Part shown: piece by piece, positions 1 to 5,658 of the stretch | Numbering within the stretch: the first letter of the stretch is position 1 | How the letters are laid out: every line of letters begins with the position of its first letter | Origin: PALSA-607 sp036510735 | GTDB taxonomy: Bacteria; Actinomycetota; Actinomycetes; Acidothermales; Acidothermaceae | Assembly: GCA_036510735.1 (NCBI GenBank) | Contig: DATCDK010000255.1 | Span: 1 to 6,494 of the forward strand | DNA length: 6,494 bases | Direction of reading: 5' to 3' | Made by a program: the position numbers and the translations under genes | Notes under the pieces: generated by a model | What the model saw: only the letters and a program-made list of their open reading frames with translations | The model's database searches: none | Told to the model about the DNA's origin: nothing

Positions 1-1
1 G

Positions 2-1093
2 GCAGCACCGCCCAAGGAGTCGATGCTGAAAGCGCTCGGCAAGGGTGAGGGTGCGCTGAACATCATCGTCTGGGCTGGGTACGCCGAAGACGGTTCCGAT
101 GACAAGACGGTCGACTGGGTGCACCCCTTCGAGCAGGCGACCAGTTGCAAGGTGAATGCAAAAGTCGGCAACACCTCCGACGAGATGGTCACGTTGATGA
201 AGACGGGCCAGTACGACGGTGTCTCTGCATCGGGTGACGCCACGCTGCGGCTCATCTATGGCGGAGACGTCGCGCCGGTGAACACCGCGTTGGTGCCGAA
301 CTACGCGACGATCTCGACCTTCTTGAAGGACCAGCCGTGGAACTCGGTGAACGGCCAGATGTACGGCATCCCGCACGGTTGGGGAGCCAACGTCTTGATG
401 TGGAATCCGAAGGTCGTGACAACGGCCCCGACGTCGTGGAGTTCGGTCTTCGACCCGAGCTCGCCGTACAAGGGCAAGATCACCGCCTATGACTCGCCCA
501 TCTACATCGCTGACGCCGCTCTCTACCTGGAGAAGACCCAGCCGAACCTGAAAATCACCAACCCGTACGCGCTCGACCAGACCCAGTTCAATGCAGCGAT
601 TGCGGTGCTCAAGGCGATGAAGGCGAACTGGAGCCGGCCATGGTCGGCCTACACCGACGAGGTCGAAGACTTCGAGAGTGGCGCGACCGCGATTGGTACG
701 GCGTGGCAGATCAACGCGAACCTGATCAACGGTGACAAGAAGGTGACCGTCGACACGACGGTGCCGACCGAAGGGGCGACCGGGTGGTCCGACACCTGGA
801 TGGTCTCGTCGAAGGCGAAGCATCCGAACTGCATGTATGAGTGGATGAACTGGATCACCTCAGCCGAGACCAACGCAGCTGTTGCTCAATGGTTTGGTGA
901 AGCACCGGCGCAGACCAAGGCATGCGCGATCGCAGCAGCCGGCTTCTGCGACCAGTTCCACGCCCTTGACGCCGCCTACGCGTCGAAGATCTCGTACTGG
1001 ACGACGCCGACGACGCAATGCCTCGACGGTCGCGGCAACATCTGCGTCGACTACGCGCAGTGGACCCAAGCCTGGACGACGATCAAGGGGTGA
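2..1093 (+). CDS. PotD-like ABC transporter substrate-binding protein (5' end cut by window edge)
   Basis: Extracytoplasmic solute-binding protein of the spermidine/putrescine (PotD, COG0687-type) family, which hands its ligand to the two permeases encoded next. The frame is open from nt 2; the codons before the ATG at nt 23 read AAPPKES, so that ATG is probably internal and the signal peptide or lipobox lies outside the window. Numbering from that Met, W17 and Y20 in IVWAGY, W228 in GTAWQI and W255/D257 in GWSDTW match the aromatic and acidic ligand contacts of E. coli PotD (W34, Y37, W229, W255, D257, recalled from its structure). The segment GIPHGWGANVLMWNP (115-129) is also typical of the family. 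About 363 residues are visible. Six cysteines (42, 270, 301, 309, 333, 341), four near the C-terminus, could form disulfides outside the cell. The stop overlaps the next start (GTGA). Family assignment is firm; polyamine as the ligand is inference. Confidence 0.9.
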   Translation, partial: AAPPKESMLKALGKGEGALNIIVWAGYAEDGSDDKTVDWVHPFEQATSCKVNAKVGNTSDEMVTLMKTGQYDGVSASGDATLRLIYGGDVAPVNTALVPNYATISTFLKDQPWNSVNGQMYGIPHGWGANVLMWNPKVVTTAPTSWSSVFDPSSPYKGKITAYDSPIYIADAALYLEKTQPNLKITNPYALDQTQFNAAIAVLKAMKANWSRPWSAYTDEVEDFESGATAIGTAWQINANLINGDKKVTVDTTVPTEGATGWSDTWMVSSKAKHPNCMYEWMNWITSAETNAAVAQWFGEAPAQTKACAIAAAGFCDQFHALDAAYASKISYWTTPTTQCLDGRGNICVDYAQWTQAWTTIKG

Positions 1094-1992
1094 CTGCTCC
1101 TTCTACACGGACGGAGGGGACGCCGACAGCCAGGCGGCTGTCGGCGTTCCTCTACCGTCATGAACGGCTGCGGCTAGCGGGTCTGCTCACCCCGCCGGTG
1201 CTGTGGCTCGTCGTGCTCTATCTCGGATCGCTCGGCGTCATGCTGGTGAGTTCGCTGTGGAGCGTCGACAGTTTCACCGGCGATCTGGTGAAGAAGACGT
1301 CGTTCGCGAACTACCACATCCTCTTCACGCAGAGCGTGTATCGCACAGTCGCGCTACGCACCGTCGGCATCGCACTCGGCGTCACCGTCATCGACCTCTT
1401 ACTCGCCCTGCCGCTGGCGCTGTTCATTTCCAAGGTCGTGCGGAGCCGTCGCGTGCGGTACGCGTTGCTCATCATGGTGACGATGCCGCTGTGGGCTTCG
1501 TATCTCGTCAAGGGCTACGCCTGGCGCATCATGTTCGACAAGGGCGGTGTCATCGACTGGGTGCTGTCGCCACTTGGCCTGCACGGGCCCGGTCTCGGCC
1601 TTACGGCAACGGTCGTGGCGCTTGCCTACTTGTGGCTGCCCTACATGGTGTTGCCCGTGTACGCCGGTCTCGAGCGACTGCCGGCCTCGCTGCTTGAGGC
1701 ATCTGCTGACCTTGGCGCGGCCACGACGCGAACACTGCGATCCGTCGTGCTGCCCTTGCTGATTCCGTCGATCGCCGCGGGTTCTATCTTCACGTTCTCA
1801 CTGACGCTCGGCGACTACATCATGGTGAAGATCGTCGGTGGCACGACGCAGATGTTCGCCAACATCGTCTACGACAATGTGGGCGTCGCAGGCAACTTGC
1901 CGTTCGCAGCGGCCGCCGCGGTGTTCCCGATCGTCGTCGTCGTGGCTTACTTGTTCGCTGTCCGTCGTACCGGTGCACTCGAGAACCTCTAG
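1090..1992 (+). CDS. PotB-like ABC transporter permease
   Basis: Inner-membrane permease of a polyamine-type importer, the first of two subunits that form the channel. I chose the GTG at 1090 because it overlaps the preceding stop as GTGA, giving 300 residues; an in-frame ATG at 1018 would run 24 codons into the binding-protein gene. No good Shine-Dalgarno precedes the GTG, so translation is probably coupled to the upstream gene. Six hydrophobic segments are seen at about 31-55, 92-116, 123-145, 172-193, 222-244 and 271-291. The cytoplasmic EAA loop starts at E203 (EASADLGA, with G209) and runs into RSVVLPLLIPSIAAG; it is the docking site for the ATPase. The segment LTLGDYIM after the loop is typical of PotB-type (COG1176) permeases. 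Length and topology are normal for the family. The transported substrate is inferred from the neighbouring binding protein. Confidence 0.92.
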   Translation: MTAPSTRTEGTPTARRLSAFLYRHERLRLAGLLTPPVLWLVVLYLGSLGVMLVSSLWSVDSFTGDLVKKTSFANYHILFTQSVYRTVALRTVGIALGVTVIDLLLALPLALFISKVVRSRRVRYALLIMVTMPLWASYLVKGYAWRIMFDKGGVIDWVLSPLGLHGPGLGLTATVVALAYLWLPYMVLPVYAGLERLPASLLEASADLGAATTRTLRSVVLPLLIPSIAAGSIFTFSLTLGDYIMVKIVGGTTQMFANIVYDNVGVAGNLPFAAAAAVFPIVVVVAYLFAVRRTGALENL

Positions 1993-1996
1993 GTGG
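1991..1996 (+). promoter_or_regulatory. Ribosome binding site for the second permease
   Basis: AGGTGG lies 7 nt before the GTG at 2004 and overlaps the TAG stop of the first permease (1990-1992). Its position supports the GTG as the start of the second permease and shows that the two genes are translated from one message. Confidence 0.65.
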
Positions 1997-2003
1997 TGCG
2001 ACC

Positions 2004-2816
2004 GTGACTTTCAGCAGGCGTGCGAAGGTGATGTTCGGCTGCATCGCCGCAATCGCGTTGGCCTTCATCTACGCGCCGCTGATCGTCGTCCTCGTCAACT
2101 CTTTCAATGTCTCGAAAGTTTTTTCGTGGCCTCCGCGCAGCTTCACACTGTCATGGTGGAACAAGGCGCTAGTGAACCAAGGCGTCCGCGAAGCGGTGCT
2201 GACCAGCGTCAAGGCCGGCCTCGGCGCCACGGCGATCGCCCTTGTGCTCGGCTCGATGTTTGCCGCGGCTGTCGTGCGCTACCACTGGTTCGGCCGCGAA
2301 GCATTGAGCCTCGTGGTGATCCTGCCGATCGCCCTGCCGGGAATCGTGACCGGCATCGCGCTCAACTCGGCCTTTCGCACCGTGCTCGTACCGCTCGGCA
2401 TTTCGTTTGGGCTCTTCACCGTCGTCCTCGGGCATGCCACGTTCTGCATCGTCGTCGTGTTCAACAACATCGCGGCCCGGCTGCGACGTACCGGCCAAAC
2501 GCTGCAAGAGGCATCGATGGACCTTGGCGCATCGACCTGGCAGACCTTCCGCTTCGTCACGCTGCCCGCCGTCCGGTCGGCGCTTGTGGCTGGCGCCCTG
2601 CTCTCGTTTGCGCTCTCCTTCGACGAGATCGTTGTCACGTCGTTCACCGCTGGCCCCGGCATCCAAACGCTGCCGCAGTGGATCTTCAACAATCTGTTCC
2701 GGCCCAACCAGGCGCCGATCGTCAACGCGGTCGCGGCCGCGCTCGTCGTCCTGTTCATCATTCCGGTCTACCTCGCCCAGCGGCTGTCCGAAGGCGGCGC
2801 GGGTGGCCGCATCTGA
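2004..2816 (+). CDS. PotC-like ABC transporter permease
   Basis: Second membrane subunit of the polyamine-type importer (PotC, COG1177-like), 270 residues, expected to pair with the PotB-like protein just upstream, 11 nt away. The GTG start is supported by AGGTGG at 1991-1996. Hydrophobic segments lie at about 9-33, 66-91, 101-122, 134-156, 185-206 and 237-257. The EAA loop begins at E169 (EASMDLGAS, with G175) and continues to TLPAVRSALVAG. SFALSFDEIVVTSF after the loop is a PotC hallmark, and the early APLIVVLVNSFN and later QTLPQWIFN are also typical. The protein is complete and of usual length. No ATPase gene follows; the strand carries an aldo/keto reductase 76 bp later, so the transporter operon probably ends here and its ATP-binding subunit must be encoded upstream of the window or elsewhere. 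Confidence 0.93.
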   Translation: MTFSRRAKVMFGCIAAIALAFIYAPLIVVLVNSFNVSKVFSWPPRSFTLSWWNKALVNQGVREAVLTSVKAGLGATAIALVLGSMFAAAVVRYHWFGREALSLVVILPIALPGIVTGIALNSAFRTVLVPLGISFGLFTVVLGHATFCIVVVFNNIAARLRRTGQTLQEASMDLGASTWQTFRFVTLPAVRSALVAGALLSFALSFDEIVVTSFTAGPGIQTLPQWIFNNLFRPNQAPIVNAVAAALVVLFIIPVYLAQRLSEGGAGGRI

Positions 2817-2877
2817 ATCTCCGGAATGTCGGGGTGTTGGATACGTTGAAGGTGGCTAGCACGCACCATCGATCGAG

Positions 2878-2887
2878 ACGGGACATC
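2878..2887 (+). promoter_or_regulatory. Candidate operator-like 10-mer before the aldo/keto reductase
   Basis: ACGGGACATC ends 5 nt before the ATG at 2893. It is the exact reverse complement of GATGTCCCGT, which occurs twice in the gap before the PAP2 gene (4720-4729 and 4737-4746). The surrounding gap 2817-2892 holds no convincing terminator or -35/-10 pair. GGGA inside the motif (2880-2883) may simply be the weak ribosome binding site of the reductase. A regulatory role is speculative. Confidence 0.2.
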
Positions 2888-2892
2888 CAAAG

Positions 2893-3765
2893 ATGCGCTA
2901 TCGCAAGATCGGGCGCGGCGCCTACAAGTTCAGAGTGAGCGCGATCGGTCTTGGTGAGATGCCGCTGTCGGTTGCCGGGCGACCCGACCGGGCGCAGGCG
3001 ATCAACACCATCCACGCCGCACTCGACGCAGGCATGACCTTCATCGACACGGCTGATGCCTACTGCCTGAACGCTGGCGACGTCGGCCATGGCGAGCGGC
3101 TGGTCGCAGCCGCGCTGGAGTCCTACAAATCTGACACGACCGGCATTCTGGTGGCCACCAAGGGCGGGCATACGCGCGGTCCCGACGGCTCGTGGAGCGT
3201 CGACGGGCGACCCGAGTACATCAAGCGGGCGGCCGAGCAGTCGCTGAAAGCACTCGGAGTGCCGGCCATCGGCCTCTATCAGTTCCATCGTCCAGACCCG
3301 CGGGTGCCTTACGCCGACAGCATCGGGGCGATCAGCGAATTGCTCGACGAAGGCAAGATCGTGCTCGCCGGCATTTCGAACGCGAACGTCACTCAGATCG
3401 CCCTCGCGGATCGCATTCTCGATGAGCGTCTCGCGGTCGTGCAGAACCAGTTCGCGCCGAACTTCCGTTCGTCTGAGAGTGAGTTGAACTACTGCCGCGA
3501 CAACGGAATTGCCTTCCTGCCATGGAGTCCGCTCGGTGGTATCGGCAACGCAAGCGGCATCGAGCGACGCTACCCAGCGTTCGTCAAGGTCGCAGCGGCC
3601 CGCGGTATCAGCGCGCAACAGGCCACCCTTGCCTGGATGCTGGCGAAGGGGCAAAACGTGATCCCGATCCCAGGTTCGAGCCGGCCCGAAACGGCGGTTG
3701 CATCCGCGGCCGCGGCTGACATCGAGCTCACCGTCGAAGAAGTCGCCTTGCTGGATGCCGCATGA
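2893..3765 (+). CDS. Aldo/keto reductase
   Basis: NADPH-dependent oxidoreductase of the aldo/keto reductase superfamily, a cytoplasmic TIM-barrel enzyme that reduces aldehydes or ketones; 290 residues. The catalytic tetrad is visible: D52 and Y57 in FIDTADAY, K90 in VATKGG and H132 in YQFHRPD. The coenzyme-phosphate segment IPIPGSSRPE lies at 257-266, and NQFAPN (185-190) and LPWSPLGGIG (209-218) are the usual barrel strands. The N-terminus (YRKIGRGAYKFRVSAIGLGEM) resembles the common R-x-G-x-x-x-x-x-VSAIGLG opening of the family. The ATG at 2893 fits this start, though only a weak GGGA sits before it. The protein ends soon after the last helix, slightly short but within the family range. Its stop overlaps the next start as ATGA, so the two oxidoreductases are probably coupled. 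The substrate is unknown; the family also includes aryl-aldehyde and pyridoxal reductases. Confidence 0.93.
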   Translation: MRYRKIGRGAYKFRVSAIGLGEMPLSVAGRPDRAQAINTIHAALDAGMTFIDTADAYCLNAGDVGHGERLVAAALESYKSDTTGILVATKGGHTRGPDGSWSVDGRPEYIKRAAEQSLKALGVPAIGLYQFHRPDPRVPYADSIGAISELLDEGKIVLAGISNANVTQIALADRILDERLAVVQNQFAPNFRSSESELNYCRDNGIAFLPWSPLGGIGNASGIERRYPAFVKVAAARGISAQQATLAWMLAKGQNVIPIPGSSRPETAVASAAAADIELTVEEVALLDAA

Positions 3766-4700
3766 AGGTGCGTGCGGCCCGCTTGATCGAGCACGGCAAG
3801 CCGCTCGAGGTGCAGCAGGTAGAACTTCCAACACCGGCGGACGACGAGGTGTTGGTCGAGTTGGCATACGGCGGGGTGAATCCGGTCGACGGCTACAACG
3901 CGGCCGGCAAGGTGAATCCCGACGGTCCACTGCCGCGCACCTTGGGCGCGGAGGCAGTCGGTCACGTCGACGGCGTGCCGGTCATCGTGGCCGGCCACGG
4001 CCTCGGCTCTACCCGTGATGGCGTGTTTGCCGAGGCGGTGGTGGTTCCCCGCGACGCCCTCGTGGAAGTGCCCAACGGCGTCGATTTGCGTGACGCGGCG
4101 GCGGTCGGGATCGTCGGTCTCACGGCCTTCAGCGTCGTCGAGCTCGCCGAGATCGGGCCGGCTGATCGGGTTCTCGTGTTGGCCGGGAGCGGCTCGGTGG
4201 GTCTGTCCGCGATCTCCTACGCGGCCTCGAAAGGCGCGCAGGTGTGGGGGCAGACGACGAACGCCGACAAGGCCGACGCCATCGTCGCGATGGGTGCAGC
4301 GCAGGCGGTCGTCTCCGATGCGGCCGGTCTGACGGCCGCTATCCAGGCTTTCGAGCCGACCGCCGTGCTCGACTCGCTCGGCGGGGAGTTCACGCCCGCC
4401 GCGCTGGCCGCGCTGGTGCCTCGCGGTCGGTTGGTGGTCTTCGGCACGAGCGCGGGGCCCGAGGTCACGATCCAGTTGCAGCCGCTGTACCGCAAGTACC
4501 AGCGGATACTCGGTTTCGGCAGCCTTGGCGTCTCCGCATCCGAGCGGCGCGAAGGCATTGCTGGAACTCTGCGGGCGATCGCCGACGGGAAGCTGCGGAT
4601 CCACATCGGCGCTGAGCTCGGCCTCGACGAGGTCGGGGAGGCGTTCGCGCTGGTTGCCGGTCGCAAGGTGACCGGCAAGGTGATCCTGAAGCTGCGGTGA
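3762..4700 (+). CDS. Zinc-independent NADPH:quinone reductase-like (MDR family) oxidoreductase
   Basis: Medium-chain dehydrogenase/reductase of the quinone-oxidoreductase type, 312 residues, predicted cytoplasmic. The N-terminal GroES-like fold covers about 1-115, with the conserved GGVNPVDGYNAAG (37-49). The Rossmann fold carries the nucleotide loop AGSGSVGLSA (141-150), and the C-terminus ends in GKVILKLR, the usual GKVVL close. The catalytic zinc ligands of alcohol dehydrogenases are missing: the usual GHE position reads LGAEAVGHV, and there is no four-cysteine structural-zinc loop. It is therefore a zinc-free reductase of enone- or quinone-like substrates, not an alcohol dehydrogenase. 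The ATG at 3762 overlaps the aldo/keto reductase stop (ATGA), and no Shine-Dalgarno is obvious, which suggests translational coupling and a shared pathway or stress response. The substrate cannot be read from the sequence. Confidence 0.9.
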   Translation: MKVRAARLIEHGKPLEVQQVELPTPADDEVLVELAYGGVNPVDGYNAAGKVNPDGPLPRTLGAEAVGHVDGVPVIVAGHGLGSTRDGVFAEAVVVPRDALVEVPNGVDLRDAAAVGIVGLTAFSVVELAEIGPADRVLVLAGSGSVGLSAISYAASKGAQVWGQTTNADKADAIVAMGAAQAVVSDAAGLTAAIQAFEPTAVLDSLGGEFTPAALAALVPRGRLVVFGTSAGPEVTIQLQPLYRKYQRILGFGSLGVSASERREGIAGTLRAIADGKLRIHIGAELGLDEVGEAFALVAGRKVTGKVILKLR

Positions 4701-4706
4701 CCGGTC

Positions 4707-4718
4707 TCGTGCGCACGA
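4707..4718. repeat. 12-bp perfect palindrome in the gap before the PAP2 gene
   Basis: TCGTGCGCACGA is its own reverse complement and begins 7 nt after the TGA of the quinone-reductase-like gene. It has no loop and no T-run, so it is not a normal terminator. One or two palindromes of this length are expected by chance in a window this size, so only its location, in a 44-bp gap, makes it a candidate operator half-site. Confidence 0.45.
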
Positions 4719-4748
4719 CGATGTCCCGTGCGCGATGATGTCCCGTGC
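4715..4748 (+). repeat. Imperfect 17-bp tandem repeat at the PAP2 start
   Basis: Two adjacent 17-bp copies (4715-4731 and 4732-4748) agree at 15 of 17 positions; the last 12 bases, GATGTCCCGTGC, are identical. The second copy runs into the proposed GTG start of the PAP2 gene. Each copy contains an ATG (4721 and 4738), but the first gives only the five-codon frame MSRAR before TGA (4736-4738), and the second is out of frame with the PAP2 protein. This looks like a small local duplication or a direct-repeat operator. Confidence 0.6.
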
Positions 4749-5641
4749 CCAATGTCATGTTGAGTTGGCAGGCCGCCGCGCTGATCGGGGTTGCCTGCTT
4801 CGCGGTGGCGACGGTGGCCGAGCGGGTCGCGCGCGACGCGGACGGCGCAGCCACAGGTAACGGCGATCGAGGCAGGGCTTCTCGGGTCATCTTCGCGATC
4901 GCGCCGTTCGGCCGGGAGATCGGCATCATCTTCGGCCTCTACGCGCTCTGGCAGATCGCCGGTGGCTATTCGCTAGGGCACACCGATGAGGCCGTGAAGC
5001 GCGGGCAGTGGATTTGGGCTCACGAGCGCGCGTGGCACTTTCCGAGTGAGGCTGCGCTGCAGCGGCCGATCCTCGGACACCCGTTGTTGGTGCAGGTAGC
5101 CAACATCTACTACGCGACCATGCACTTCGGGATGCTGCTCGCCGTCCTGCTATGGCTGTTTATCCGCCATCGCGACGCGTACCGCCGCACCCGCACGTTG
5201 GTCGTGCTGACGACAACTGCGTGCCTGCTTGTAGCGCTGATTCCCGTCTCGCCGCCGCGTCTCATCCACGTCGGCATGGTCGATACCGCGGCGGCTTATG
5301 GGCAGTCGGTGTACGCGGCGACCGGCCAGCTTGGCGCCGATCAATACTCGGCAATGCCGTCCGTGCATGTGGCCTGGGCGTTTCTGGTTGCGATCGCCGT
5401 GATCGGCGCTACTCGCAGCCGGTGGCGGTGGCTCATCCTCCTGCACACAATCGCGACCGTGTACTTCGTCGTCGTGACAGCGAATCACTTCTGGCTCGAC
5501 GGGGTAGTCGCCGTCGCGTTGCTCGAAATCTCCCTTGTTATACAGGTGTTTTCGCGATGGATAGTGCTGCGCCGACGCCAACCCACCCGACGTCCGATCG
5601 ATGAACGGGACGCCGAGCTGCAGCCCGCCGACGCGAACTGA
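4745..5641 (+). CDS. PAP2-superfamily membrane phosphatase/transferase (Aur1-like)
   Basis: Polytopic membrane protein of the PAP2 superfamily, closest in pattern to inositol-phosphorylceramide-synthase-like (PAP2_3) members, which act on lipid-linked phosphates at the membrane surface; 298 residues. Hydrophobic segments lie at about 5-25, 56-75, 112-140, 150-168, 206-222, 227-247 and 252-272. The core motifs are SAMPSVHVAW (202-211, with P205, S206, H208) and TANHFWLDGVV (245-255, with H248 and D252), giving the catalytic histidine pair and aspartate. The classical first motif K-x6-RP is replaced by PVSPPRL (167-173, R172), as is usual in this subfamily. The C-terminal tail after 272 is basic and charged. 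An in-frame TGA at 4736 limits the start: GTG 4745 or ATG 4757 are both possible, and neither has a clear ribosome binding site. Substrate unknown; a cell-envelope lipid role is inferred. Confidence 0.88.
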   Translation: MPNVMLSWQAAALIGVACFAVATVAERVARDADGAATGNGDRGRASRVIFAIAPFGREIGIIFGLYALWQIAGGYSLGHTDEAVKRGQWIWAHERAWHFPSEAALQRPILGHPLLVQVANIYYATMHFGMLLAVLLWLFIRHRDAYRRTRTLVVLTTTACLLVALIPVSPPRLIHVGMVDTAAAYGQSVYAATGQLGADQYSAMPSVHVAWAFLVAIAVIGATRSRWRWLILLHTIATVYFVVVTANHFWLDGVVAVALLEISLVIQVFSRWIVLRRRQPTRRPIDERDAELQPADAN

Positions 5642-5658
5642 CCGTTAGTTGCCGGTCA
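5639..5658. terminator. Weak inverted repeat spanning two convergent stop codons
   Basis: TGACCG (5639-5644) and CGGTCA (5653-5658) form a perfect 6-bp stem around an 8-nt loop. The left arm contains the TGA of the PAP2 gene and the loop holds the TAA of the minus-strand peptidase. No T-run follows on either strand, so at best it is an atypical bidirectional terminator; a chance hairpin is possible. Confidence 0.3.

Noticed and set aside
1018..1089. Extended ATG start for the first permease
   Set aside because: It would overlap the binding-protein gene by 76 nt; the GTG at 1090 gives a standard 4-nt overlap and a normal permease N-terminus.
1113..1119. Strong Shine-Dalgarno-like GGAGGGG inside the start of the first permease gene
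   Set aside because: No in-frame start codon lies at a suitable distance downstream, so it is probably coincidental.
2837..2890. Inverted repeat TTGGAT...ATCCAA in the gap before the aldo/keto reductase
   Set aside because: Only 6 bp with a 42-nt spacer; easily due to chance, and no terminator or riboswitch structure could be built around it. TTGGAT also has no matching -10 at the right distance.
1838..2938. 366-codon plus-strand frame overlapping both permease genes
   Set aside because: Very Arg/Ser-rich translation without motifs; the permease frames carry EAA loops and membrane segments across the same bases.
2758..3930. 390-codon open frame on the minus strand opposite the aldo/keto reductase
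   Set aside because: It lies antisense to a gene with an intact catalytic tetrad, is rich in Arg/Pro/His/Gly as expected for a GC-driven shadow frame, and shows no recognisable domain.
3570..4604. 344-codon open frame on the minus strand opposite the quinone-reductase-like gene
   Set aside because: Arg/His/Asp-rich translation with no motif, antisense to a well-supported MDR gene, so a compositional shadow.
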